From Bacillus sp. PK3_68 (GTDB lineage: Bacteria > Bacillota > Bacilli > Bacillales > Domibacillaceae), in the NCBI RefSeq assembly GCF_003600835.1, contig NZ_NQYC01000001.1:2064001-2128000 (forward strand): DNA of 64,000 nt. Reading direction: 5' to 3'. Both the position numbers and the translations under genes were made by a program. Under the pieces are notes generated by a model, which was not told where the DNA came from, searched no databases, and was given only the letters and a program-made list of their open reading frames with translations. This document shows, in pieces, positions 34,929 through 42,913 of the stretch (position 1 is its first letter; every line of letters begins with the position of its first letter).

Positions 34929-36047
34929 TTGAGGAGCTTTTTTTATACATTAATAGTTTTAGCTATTTTATTCATCTCCTGGCCTGCAATCGAAAAGCAG
35001 ATTACAAAGAATAATGATTCACCGGTCGTTTATAAACTTCAGTCGAGTCTTGAGCAAATTAAAGAAAACCCTTATATTTCAGAAGCACTCGACAACCTGT
35101 ATGCGAGCCTGTCTCAATTGATCGGATCGGATGAAACCGCTACTGACCCGCAAAGAAAGAACGTTGAAAAGCCCGCTTTAACAAAGCCGGCTGAACAAGC
35201 TTTTTCCATCCATAACATTGAACTTCAGGAAAGCAAGCAAAAGGCTGAGCAAATTCTTGGCACTCCGCAGCGTTCTTCCTATAATGAATATGGCGTCGAG
35301 TGGCACACTTATCATACCGATTACCAAAATTTTTTGATGGTTGCCTATGATAAAAACAATCAAGTAGCAGGGCTTTATACAAATCAAGATTTGATCGCTT
35401 CAGCCAGCGGAATTAAGCTTGGAAGTGATAGAAACACCGTTCTGCAGAAATTAGGAAAGCCTTTAAGCCAGCTTCGCAAAGGGTTGGTTTACATGAAGCT
35501 CCAAACCGATCAAGAGTATGACATGTTCATGATTGATCATAGTTATGTCACTATTTTTTATGATAAGCATGAAAACAATACAGTGACTGCTATTCAAATT
35601 ATCAGTAACGACCTGGAGCAGGAAAAGCCGGCTTTCTATGCAGAAGCGAGCGAACAATTAAAAGAAGGATTGGAATACCAATTATTCGATCTAACGAATG
35701 CCGCCCGTGTCAATCACCATCTCCCGATTTTAACATGGAACAATCCGGTAAAAGAAACCGCAAGAAAGCATAGCGCAGACATGGCTAAGCAAAATTATTT
35801 TTCTCACACAAACCTTCGTGGCCAGTCTCCCTTTGATCGGATGAAAGCCGACCATATCTTTTTCACAACAGCGGGCGAAAATTTGGCTTACGGGCAATTT
35901 AGCAGTGTTTTTGCCCATGAGGGGTTAATGAATTCTCTCGGCCACCGTGAAAACATCCTGCGTCCTGAATACCGGTTTTTAGGTGTTGGCGTGGCTTTTA
36001 ACAAGGAATCACAGCCTTACTATACAGAAAACTTCTTTGCGAAATAG
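34929..36047 (+). CDS. CAP/SCP-domain protein with CAP-associated domain (YlbC-like)
   Basis: A 372-residue exported or membrane-anchored protein starting at TTG 34929 (RBS AAAGGAAG). An N-terminal hydrophobic segment (5-22) is followed by a CAP-associated domain (about 95-230, VGLG-like GIKLGSDRNTVLQKLGKPLS). A C-terminal CAP/SCP domain spans about 245-372: LFDLTNAARVNHHLPILTWN, ARKHSADMAKQNYFSHTNLR, GENLAYG and HEGLMNSLGHRENIL. The His and Glu of the CAP cavity are present. The architecture is that of B. subtilis YlbC/YkwD relatives, with unknown function in envelope or spores. It is divergent from gerP. Confidence 0.92.
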   Translation: MRSFFYTLIVLAILFISWPAIEKQITKNNDSPVVYKLQSSLEQIKENPYISEALDNLYASLSQLIGSDETATDPQRKNVEKPALTKPAEQAFSIHNIELQESKQKAEQILGTPQRSSYNEYGVEWHTYHTDYQNFLMVAYDKNNQVAGLYTNQDLIASASGIKLGSDRNTVLQKLGKPLSQLRKGLVYMKLQTDQEYDMFMIDHSYVTIFYDKHENNTVTAIQIISNDLEQEKPAFYAEASEQLKEGLEYQLFDLTNAARVNHHLPILTWNNPVKETARKHSADMAKQNYFSHTNLRGQSPFDRMKADHIFFTTAGENLAYGQFSSVFAHEGLMNSLGHRENILRPEYRFLGVGVAFNKESQPYYTENFFAK

Positions 36048-36077
36048 AAAACGGGCTGAATGTCTTCAGCCCGTTTT
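36048..36077. terminator. Terminator of the CAP-protein gene
   Basis: AAAACGGGCTGAA / TTCAGCCCGTTTT with a 4-base loop. Confidence 0.9.
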
Positions 36078-36199
36078 CCTTTCCTTATGCCCTGTGAATT
36101 CCGTAAAGATGAACCAGCATGAAACTCAAAGCAAATGACCAATGAAATAACCTCATAAAGATAAGCATCCTATCTGGCAAGAGAACTTCTTTTAACCTC

Positions 36200-36412
36200 T
36201 TATCTTTTTCTATTTTTAAGCTCCTCTGCTTTTGCCTCAATACTTTTTTTATCTTTAAGCGTGTTTTTTAACTCTATTCCCCCAACAAATAACATGATGA
36301 TTCCCAACGGCAAAAATATAATTAAAAACATTTCTAATGATATTTTATCCATAGCCAATAAGATAATCGCCAGCAAGGAGACAACGGTTATTCCACTTAC
36401 ATATTTGTTCAT
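36200..36412 (-). CDS. Small two-helix membrane protein
   Basis: A 70-residue protein with two hydrophobic segments (about 5-21 and 27-45) and a basic tail (ELKNTLKDKKSIEAKAEELK). The RBS (AGGAGGAGC) is strong. It is transcribed away from the secreted toxin-like protein gene that starts 122 bases to the right. Small membrane proteins in this position often protect against a secreted partner, but nothing in the sequence proves it. The family is not recognised. Confidence 0.65.
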   Translation of the reverse strand: MNKYVSGITVVSLLAIILLAMDKISLEMFLIIFLPLGIIMLFVGGIELKNTLKDKKSIEAKAEELKNRKR

Positions 36413-36533
36413 AAGCTCCTCCTACTTATGGATTAATTTTCAATAAATTCATTTTTTTGTAAAAAATTATTTTACTTTTAATATTAGTTGTTATACCATT
36501 ATTTTATAATTTTTTCAATAAAGGGGAAATTTT

Positions 36534-37480
36534 ATGAATTTACGAAAAAAATTAACCTATCTATCTACCAGTTTTATTTTAGCTAGCTCAACTATTTTTT
36601 TAGGAACTGAAGCAAGCGCTAATGCTGATATCAACCCTTCACTTGGTGAGAAAACCGAAGCGATTACTGGCACGGAGGATTTGATTACTCCTACCACTGC
36701 TGGTTCTGTTGAAAATAACTTTAACGTTATTGACCTCCCTGGCCAATCTGACAATAAAATTACTTTAGTAAACAAAGAGACAGCAAAAGAAGATTTAAAG
36801 ATCAGTGTGCCTAATGATATGAAAGTGGGCACGCCTGAAATTACAGACTCCGGCAGCTATGAATATAAAAATAATGGCGATGTCGATTTAATCGTTCAAC
36901 CGACAGAGAATGGCGTACGAAGTTTAATGAATATCAAGAATGCCAATGCCCCAAAGAATATAAGTTTGACTTAGACTTACCTGCTGGTCACAAAGTGATG
37001 CTCTCCTCTGAATATTTCGGTGAAGAGCCAGGCAGTGAATTAGATACTGGGGAAGTCTTCATTGTAGACGAGAATAATATCATTCAAAGTGTCTTTGGTG
37101 CAGCATGGGCAAAAGATGCCAATGGAATGAGTGTTCCTACCCATTATAAAGTGGTCGACAATACGCTGATCCAAGTTGTAAACTTTACCGAAAACACGGC
37201 TTTCCCTGTTATTGCAGATCCGGACTGGGTGGCAATTGGTGCTTGCAGTGCAGCGTTAACTTGGTTTGTCGGTTCAAATCTGTTTGTAGCTGCCAAAATC
37301 ATTAAAGTTCGGAAATATATTAAAGCATTGGGCGGCTTCAAAGAGACCGCAAAGTTGATTGCTGGCGCTACTTCATGGGAAGAAAAACTTCGGGTTGGCG
37401 GATCAGCTTTACGCAGCTTAGCTGCCGAGATCACAGGTGTGACAGGATTGTATGCATGTAATAAATTTATAAAAAAGTAA
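36534..37480 (+). CDS. Secreted protein with hydrophobic C-terminal domain, one apparent frameshift
   Basis: Read as one 315-residue protein after restoring one base in the CCCCAAA run at 36949-36955; without it the frame breaks after NANAPK and resumes at EYKFDLDLPAGHKVMLSSEY. It has a signal peptide (LSTSFILASSTIFLGTEASA), a beta-rich N-terminal region, a FPVIADPDW motif at about 222-230, and a C-terminal domain of about 85 residues with a hydrophobic hairpin (AIGACSAALTWFVGSNLFVA) and a second Cys near the end (YACNKF). A mature domain released after the ADPDW region, with two cysteines, resembles secreted peptide toxins or bacteriocins in layout. The function is inferred, not recognised. 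Confidence 0.75.
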
Positions 37481-37682
37481 ATCAACGTGATAACTCCCTA
37501 TGCTTTCGTACTCTTAAAGAAAAACTGTCTCAAAGAACAACCATATCTGCATCTGCCTCGTATTAACGGGCATGTCTAGCCAAAGAGATATCGAACAAAC
37601 GAATAGTAAACCAGACTTGGTTATTGAAAATTTGGCTGGATTGTTTACTGTGACGGAACGATACTCTCTATTCAATAAAAAT

Positions 37683-37707
37683 AGCTGTCTATTTTATATA
37701 GACAGCT
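37683..37707. repeat. Left copy of the 25-bp palindromic target duplication (terminator)
   Basis: A perfect stem, AGCTGTCTAT pairing with ATAGACAGCT across TTTAT, identical to 39458-39482 on the other side of the IS element. Joining the two flanks rebuilds one hairpin preceded by A5 and followed by T6, i.e. a bidirectional terminator. Confidence 0.85.
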
Positions 37708-37710
37708 CAG

Positions 37711-37752
37711 ACTGTAGACAAACTCAATGAAATTCTAGAGTTTGTCTACAGT
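37711..37752. terminator. Left-end hairpin of the IS
   Basis: ACTGTAGACAAACTC / GAGTTTGTCTACAGT, followed by CCTTTTTATTTT. It should stop transcripts entering from the left flank. Confidence 0.75.
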
Positions 37753-37781
37753 CCTTTTTATTTTGCTTGTGAATGGGGGCT

Positions 37782-37912
37782 GTTGATTTCCATTCCAGGC
37801 GCTTCGCTTTCCGCGGGGCGGGCGGTGAGCCTCCTCGCCGCGAAAGCGCCTGCGGGGTCTCACCTGTCCCGCTGATCCCGCAGGAGTCTTTGCGCCATCC
37901 ATTTCAATCAAC
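37782..37912. repeat. GC-rich imperfect palindrome inside the IS leader
   Basis: A block opening GTTGATTTCCATTCCAGGCG and closing GCGCCATCCATTTCAATCAA then C, strongly GC-rich in an AT-rich region, with CGCGGGGCGGGCGGTGAGCC inside. From memory, closely similar blocks are found across Bacillaceae genomes near IS1182-type transposase genes and on their own. A short degraded relative is at 40959-41021. Confidence 0.65.
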
Positions 37913-37980
37913 AGGGGTTACAAAGTTAGAGTAGTCGTACAACCATACCTGTTTTAAAATAAATAGATCAAACGCTTGAG

Positions 37981-39348
37981 GTGAGAAAGGTGCTTTCGAA
38001 AAACAATCCAATCCAACGGAATCAAATAGAAATGATCGCTCTAGACCAGCTTGTACCAGAGAATCACCTGGTCCGTAAAATGGAGGCAGCAATGGATTTC
38101 TCTTTTATTTATGACTTGGTGGAAGGATTGTACGCGGAAGTGGGCCGCCCAAGCATTGATCCAATTATTTTAATTAAACTAACATTTATCCAATATGCCT
38201 TTGGCATTCGATCCATGCGCAAGACGATCGAGGAAGTGGAAACGAATATGGCCTACCGCTGGTTTCTCGGTTATGGATTCCATGATAAAGTGCCGCATTT
38301 CTCTACCTTCGGTAAGAACTACGAGCGTCGCTTTAAAGATACCGACCTGTTTGAACAGATCTTCTATCGTATCTTAAAAATAGCTGCCGAGAAAAAGCTC
38401 ATTAGTGCGGAGCACGTTTTTGTGGATTCCACTCATGTAAAAGCTAGCGCGAATAAGCGTAAATTTGAAAAGAAAATGGTTCGCAAAGAAACACGCGCGT
38501 ATCAGGAACGCCTCCAAGAAGAGATTAATCAGAACCGAGAGGATCATGGAAAAAAGCCGTTCCCGCCAGATAAGTTCGATAAAGAAGAAACGAAAGAAAT
38601 CAAGGAAAGTACAACCGATCCGGACAGTGGCTACTACGTTAAAGACGAACGAACCAAACAATTTGCCTATTCCTTTCACGCGGCCGCAGACCGTAAGGGA
38701 TTCGTAATTGGCACAATGGTCACACCAGGCAACACACATGACAGCCAGATCTTAGAGCCGTTAATGGAGAAAGTGATAGAAAAGGTAGGAAAACCGAAAG
38801 CTGTTGGTGCAGATGGAGCTTACAAAACACCTGCCATTGCCAGTTATTTAATGGAAAACGGCATGACACCTGCCTTGCCTTATACACGGCCGCGCACAAA
38901 AGAGGGCTTCTTCAGAAAGCATGACTATGTGTACGATGAACATTTTGACTGTTACCTTTGTCCGGCAGGGGAAGTATTGAATTACTCAACGACGAATAAG
39001 GAAGGCTATCGTGAATACAGATCACCCAAACAGGTTTGTACCTCCTGCCCTTTTTTAGCTAAATGCACGGAAAGCAGAGATCATCAAAAAGTGGTGACAC
39101 GCCATATTTGGCAGAAATATATGGAAGAGGCCGACCATCTTCGCCACCACGAAGAAGTTAAAGCGATTTATGCGGAGCGAAAAGAAACGATTGAGCGTGT
39201 ATTCGCAGATGCAAAAGAAAAGCATGGCATGCGTTGGACAACGTTAAGAGGACTTAAAAAATTGTCGATGCAAGCGATGCTTACTTTCGCTGCCATGAAT
39301 CTCAAGAAAATGGCCAGCTGGACTTGGCGAGAACCAGAAATGGCTTAA
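37981..39348 (+). CDS. IS1182-family transposase
   Basis: A 455-residue DDE transposase. The N-terminal DNA-binding region (NQIEMIALDQLVPENHLVRK) is followed by catalytic motifs: the first Asp in HVFVDSTHVKASANK, the second in AVGADGAYKTPAIAS and the Glu in ERVFADAKEKHGMRW. A Cys-rich insert (FDCYLCPAGEVLNYS, CTSCPFLAKCTES) is typical of the family. The frame opens at GTG 37981; the GTG at 37990 is an alternative. There is no frameshift, so it could be active. Confidence 0.95.
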   Translation: MRKVLSKNNPIQRNQIEMIALDQLVPENHLVRKMEAAMDFSFIYDLVEGLYAEVGRPSIDPIILIKLTFIQYAFGIRSMRKTIEEVETNMAYRWFLGYGFHDKVPHFSTFGKNYERRFKDTDLFEQIFYRILKIAAEKKLISAEHVFVDSTHVKASANKRKFEKKMVRKETRAYQERLQEEINQNREDHGKKPFPPDKFDKEETKEIKESTTDPDSGYYVKDERTKQFAYSFHAAADRKGFVIGTMVTPGNTHDSQILEPLMEKVIEKVGKPKAVGADGAYKTPAIASYLMENGMTPALPYTRPRTKEGFFRKHDYVYDEHFDCYLCPAGEVLNYSTTNKEGYREYRSPKQVCTSCPFLAKCTESRDHQKVVTRHIWQKYMEEADHLRHHEEVKAIYAERKETIERVFADAKEKHGMRWTTLRGLKKLSMQAMLTFAAMNLKKMASWTWREPEMA

Positions 39349-39407
39349 ATGATGACCTCGGAGAGGTCTATCTTTCTCTCGAATGGCTTTAAAACTACCG
39401 AAAAATC

Positions 39408-39445
39408 AAAAGGGGTTCGGAATAAGACTATTCCGAACCCCTTTT
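39408..39445. terminator. Right-end hairpin of the IS
   Basis: AAAAGGGGTTCGGAATA / TATTCCGAACCCCTTTT, a 17-bp stem, just inside the right terminal repeat. Confidence 0.85.
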
Positions 39446-39457
39446 GTCGACAAACTG

Positions 39458-39482
39458 AGCTGTCTATTTTATATAGACAGCT
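39458..39482. repeat. Right copy of the 25-bp palindromic target duplication
   Basis: Identical to 37683-37707. With the following ATTTTTTA it is a functional-looking terminator for the plus strand. On the minus strand it follows the DUF3298 gene. Confidence 0.85.
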
Positions 39483-39569
39483 ATTTTTTAGGAGAGGCTC
39501 ATGTAAATATTTCGCCAGAAGAAAATCATACAGCTGCAAAACAAGCTAAAGACAATATTTATTTTCCAG

Positions 39570-40190
39570 CTAATTATTCACAGCCATTCGTGCGAGCGGG
39601 CCATTTTCATCAATAATATCCTGTAAGCTATACACAGAAATCGGGAACATCGGGAAGCCGAAAACATATGGAGTGATTTCGTAAAGCTGAAAATAAATGA
39701 TAAGCGCTTTATCGGCAATGTAAAAGTCTTGATTCGGCTGAATAGCTGTAAAGTCATTCAGCAGTTGGATATCCCGCTGCTGGATTTGTATGCGGATTAA
39801 GTCAGACAGCCTTTTCACATAATCACTTCCGGGCTTAAACAAGTCTTTAAGTTGATAAAGCTTTCCTTTTTGCCAATCAAATGTCAGCGATTTAATAAAT
39901 GTCATTCCATGAGCCGCATGAAAGTGATACGTATAATTAGAAAGCGATACACTCAGCACTTCCCGTTGGTTGTTTTTGATTTCATAGGAGCCCTCCATCT
40001 CTTCAACCGTTGTCGGCATATTTCCAACTTGCAGGTTGATAAGCTGCTGGGTTTGATAAGCAATGGCGCGATTCATTGCTTTTTGAATCTCTTTATTTCT
40101 CATGCCGGTAACTTGGGGATAAAAGACTGTTTTCTGTGGCCCGCTACTTAGCTTAACGGTTTGGACAGCAACTGGTAATGCAGTAGGCAA
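39570..40190 (-). CDS. DUF3298-type (RsiV-like C-terminal) protein
   Basis: A 206-residue protein opening with TTG 40190 (AGGATGAGG upstream). The core (AMNRAIAYQTQQLINLQVGN, SVSLSNYTYHFHAAHGMTFI, KSLTFDWQKGKLYQLKDLFK, then YFQLYEITPYVFGFPMFPIS) is the DUF3298 fold found in the lysozyme-binding part of RsiV. No signal peptide or membrane helix is visible from this start, so the N-terminus may be lost or the protein cytosolic. A paralogous domain occurs in the SLH protein at 41257-42441. Confidence 0.8.
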   Translation of the reverse strand: MPTALPVAVQTVKLSSGPQKTVFYPQVTGMRNKEIQKAMNRAIAYQTQQLINLQVGNMPTTVEEMEGSYEIKNNQREVLSVSLSNYTYHFHAAHGMTFIKSLTFDWQKGKLYQLKDLFKPGSDYVKRLSDLIRIQIQQRDIQLLNDFTAIQPNQDFYIADKALIIYFQLYEITPYVFGFPMFPISVYSLQDIIDENGPLARMAVNN

Positions 40191-40653
40191 GGTTCCTCAT
40201 CCTTCTCTCGTTTTAATGCATAGTATTCTTGAAAAGGAGAAAGAGTGTGCAGACAAAGACGTTCGGGTTAACTCAGTCATTCGCCCGATCAGTTTCAGCT
40301 AGTCCCCATCATATATTCCTCCTACTTATCGAATGAATCCTCTTCTTACACCGGTAATTTTGGGCATATTGTGTATTTTTACTAAAGCCCTTAAAATCAC
40401 TAAGTTTTTTAAACGATCATGTATGGTTAAAAGAAACAAGGAATTCTATGAATTTCGCGGAAGTGATTCCAGGCATCATGAGCGTTCGTTTTCACTTATT
40501 TTGAAAATATGTAAGAATCCGCCCGAAGAAAGGCTTTTCTTTCTCAGGGTTGTCTCTTGGGAATAATAGACTGAATATCCACAATTGACAATGTACAGAT
40601 GTGTTGATCACCGCACAAAGAATAGACCAACTTCTTTGGGGAAATAAACAAAA

Positions 40654-40680
40654 AACCATTGAATAGAGGAATTCAATGGC
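40654..40680 (-). terminator. Terminator of the YjfB-like gene
   Basis: AACCATTGAAT / ATTCAATGGCT stem, one G-T pair. T tract on the minus strand. Confidence 0.75.
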
Positions 40681-40707
40681 TTTTTGCTCATGAGGATTCA
40701 GCTCTTC

Positions 40708-40908
40708 TTATCCTTTTATGTCGATGTTGCCTCCTAAATGCGGCTGGGCAGCATGTTGAATAGCTGCCACATCAGCTGTCTCCATTAATTTTTGAAGGGC
40801 TTCTCCCTGCTGTTTCGCCCCTCCCATTGCCATCTTCATCACCGCTATAGAAGCCTGCCGCTGAACTTTCCCTTGTCCTAATGCCATTGACATCAACGCT
40901 ATATCCAT
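40708..40908 (-). CDS. YjfB-family putative motility protein
   Basis: A 66-residue protein (MDIALMSMALGQGKVQRQAS, IAVMKMAMGGAKQQGEALQK) of the YjfB family, annotated as putative motility protein because B. subtilis yjfB is in the sigma-D regulon. No good sigma-D promoter is visible here. The product is helical and Met-rich. The 500-base gap on its left (40191-40653) holds nothing I can support beyond the terminator. Confidence 0.85.
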   Translation of the reverse strand: MDIALMSMALGQGKVQRQASIAVMKMAMGGAKQQGEALQKLMETADVAAIQHAAQPHLGGNIDIKG

Positions 40909-40958
40909 AAAAACACCTCTCTTTTTCTAATAAATAGGCTCTATGTTATTTTTCAATC

Positions 40959-41021
40959 GTTGATTGCAGCGGAAGGCGGCGAGTCCCGGTGCCCCGTCTG
41001 CAGCGAAAACGAATAATCAAC
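40959..41021. repeat. Degraded copy of a GTTGATT-type GC-rich repeat
   Basis: It starts GTTGATTGCAGCGGAAGGCG and ends with AATCAAC. The arms and the AGCGGAAGG motif match the dispersed Bacillaceae repeat related to the block inside the IS (37782-37912). Confidence 0.5.
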
Positions 41022-41210
41022 TGAACAGAGCTAATACATAATTTTTTATTCCACTAAGCTGTTTCATTTCTAATAAAGAAAACTTATGAACACGATCGTA
41101 TTCAACTATTCTCTCTATACTTTTGGCATAATGGCTCTTTGGCTATTTCTGCTGCTTTTCATTATTTTACCTTTAAAAGATCGAGAAGTATATCATCTCA
41201 AATAAAATAA

Positions 41211-41231
41211 CCCGCCGTTATAAAAGGCGGG
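41211..41231 (-). terminator. Terminator of the SLH-DUF3298 gene
   Basis: CCCGCC / GGCGGG stem. On the minus strand followed by TTATTTTATTT. Confidence 0.75.
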
Positions 41232-41256
41232 CTAAACAGAAGCACTTTACAACCAA

Positions 41257-42441
41257 TCAGCGGATCAAAGAATACGGCAGGGTAAATTCTCTAATGCCAT
41301 TTGAATACGGGCCATATTCATAAGGGTTAAAGTAGACGACAAATCCTGCAGTGGTCATGTAAAATTGCTTTTTATGCTCAGCCAAACTGTCAAGCCCCTC
41401 CCAATAAATGCGTCCCTGATTGTGTAACGCATAGGCTTGGGCATTGATCCGGTCAATCACCGCGCGTTCATAATTTGATTTTTCCGCAAGATGATCCAGC
41501 GATATAAAACGGCTATTCTTCACATCATAATTGTAAGAAAAGAGCTGTTCATACCCGTGTGCGCCGCCTGTATATTCATAGCTTTCGAATACAACACTCG
41601 TATAATTGGCATCGGCGCGAGCCACCTTATAAGACACCACATATTCATAGTATTTTCCCAACGAATGATCTTCTCGGGCAAGATCCATGATTTCTTTGCG
41701 GATACTTACGAGATTTCTTCCTATTTTTGCGTATTCGTTATTTAAAAAGCCAAAATCATGAGCACCTGCCGTATCTTTAAATTGCGGATAAAATATTCCT
41801 TGCGCTGCCTTTTTAGGGTAAGAGACCACGCTAATTCTAAATTTCTCGTTCAACGCCCGGGCAATGAACACGGCGAACTGTGCACGTGTAACGACCCCTG
41901 ATGGATTGTATTTCGTAGCCGTATAACCGGAAGTAATCCCATTTGCTACGAGTGGCGTGACATACGGAGTCCCCCAATACGCCCTTGTCATATCTTCCCA
42001 TTCCACCGGCAACGATCCTTTTAGAGAAAAAGCATCCGTCGTGATTTTCGCCATTTCTACACGCTTCAATTTTCCATTCGGGTTAAAATTCACGGCTTTC
42101 GAAAACCAGCCTGCATGTACGGCCGCGGCAATCTCTTTATAGAACGGATGAGAAGCAGGCACATCCTTAAAACCCGGATTTGGCACATTTACTAATGGAA
42201 GCTTCTTTGCACGAACTAAAATAGCGGCCGCCTGTGCTCGCGTAACTGGTGCATCCTTATTAAACTTGCCATTGGAGCCTCCTTTTAATATGCCTAAGTC
42301 ACTTAAGTAACCTACTTCCTTCGCACTCCAGTGAGTAGCCGGCACATCTGAATAACTAGCAGCCTTCGTGCTTAAAGTTGGGATACAACCTAGAAGCAAA
42401 ACGGCCATAAAGACAGCCTGTACTCTTTTTCTAAAAGTCAT
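41257..42441 (-). CDS. SLH-domain surface protein with DUF3298 domain
   Basis: A 394-residue exported protein. The signal peptide (AVFMAVLLLGCIPTLSTKAA) is followed by three SLH repeats (about 30-205: YSDVPATHWSAKEVGYLSDL, FKDVPASHPFYKEIAAAVHA, MTRAYWGTPYVTPLVANGIT). A DUF3298 domain (about 215-394) follows: TSVVFESYEYTGGAHGYEQL, FVVYFNPYEYGPYSNGIREF. The SLH repeats anchor it to the wall while the RsiV-like domain is exposed. RsiV binds lysozyme through this fold, so a decoy or sensor for a wall enzyme is possible. It is the second DUF3298 protein within 2.5 kb. Confidence 0.9.
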   Translation of the reverse strand: MTFRKRVQAVFMAVLLLGCIPTLSTKAASYSDVPATHWSAKEVGYLSDLGILKGGSNGKFNKDAPVTRAQAAAILVRAKKLPLVNVPNPGFKDVPASHPFYKEIAAAVHAGWFSKAVNFNPNGKLKRVEMAKITTDAFSLKGSLPVEWEDMTRAYWGTPYVTPLVANGITSGYTATKYNPSGVVTRAQFAVFIARALNEKFRISVVSYPKKAAQGIFYPQFKDTAGAHDFGFLNNEYAKIGRNLVSIRKEIMDLAREDHSLGKYYEYVVSYKVARADANYTSVVFESYEYTGGAHGYEQLFSYNYDVKNSRFISLDHLAEKSNYERAVIDRINAQAYALHNQGRIYWEGLDSLAEHKKQFYMTTAGFVVYFNPYEYGPYSNGIREFTLPYSLIR

Positions 42442-42836
42442 CTTTCCCCCGCCTCTCTCTTAAATTTTGTAATAATTACACTCTAACAAAAAAGAATTCC
42501 AGCCGCTGTTTCACACTATAATGCTCTCTGCTTTTTTGTCTTCTGCTCATGCCTGCATCTTTTTAAATAAATAGCTTCATGGATCTTATTATTATAAATG
42601 AGCCATATCGAGCAGTCTGTCCTATCTTGTCGAAAGGAAATGACTTCATTTCTTTATGTTCATTCAAGTTATTGAACCAGCACGAAATTTAAGAATTTGA
42701 AGATAAAATGACTCTTAGACAGTTAGATAATATGCGGGCTTCCTTTTTACAACCTTTTACTAATTAACTAAGCAAGAAATTGTTCTAACTCTACTCTCAA
42801 AAAATTAATTGAATATTTTAAAATCAAGCTTTATAA

Positions 42837-42887
42837 TTTCATTATACAAAACTTTATTTCTAATAATGAAACGTTTCTTTATTTGTT
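42837..42887. promoter_or_regulatory. Composite operator A upstream of the aminotransferase gene
   Basis: It contains TTTCTAATAATGAAA (42857-42871), a palindromic 15-mer, followed directly by GTTTCTTTATTTGTT (42873-42887). A further half site TTTCATTAT is at 42837. The same two elements occur in reverse orientation at 45907-45940. They are likely sites of one regulator, by context the IclR protein at 47422-48183. The rest of the 472-base gap from 42442 shows no gene. Confidence 0.6.
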
Positions 42888-42913
42888 AAATATTTTCTAA
42901 GGAAGGGTGTTCT

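Larger units (their letters stand above)
37708..39457. mobile_element. IS1182-family insertion sequence
   Basis: The element is about 1,750 bp. Imperfect terminal repeats are CAGACTGTAGACAAA (left) and CAGTTTGTCGACAAA (right, reverse complement), 12 of 15 matching. It carries one transposase gene. Terminal hairpins at 37711-37752 and 39408-39445 can block read-through from outside. It is flanked by a 25-bp direct repeat that is itself a palindrome; insertion at hairpins/terminators is a known habit of this family. A GC-rich 131-bp block lies between the left end and the transposase gene. Confidence 0.85.

Noticed and set aside
37571-39616. A reading frame that continues across the IS insertion point (MSSQRDIEQTNSK... 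joined to ...GEAHVNISPEENHTAA), suggesting an interrupted gene.
   Set aside because: The shared segment is a perfect hairpin with A and T tracts on either side, i.e. a terminator, and the rebuilt frame would overlap the end of the convergent DUF3298 gene. I recognise no protein in it. Kept only as a minor alternative.
40333-40566. A 77-codon frame between the DUF3298 and YjfB-like genes.
   Set aside because: No RBS, no protein-like pattern, and no terminator.
42866-42876. GAAACGTTTC read as a cre site for CcpA.
   Set aside because: The spacing between half sites is too short for cre; it is better explained as part of the composite operator.
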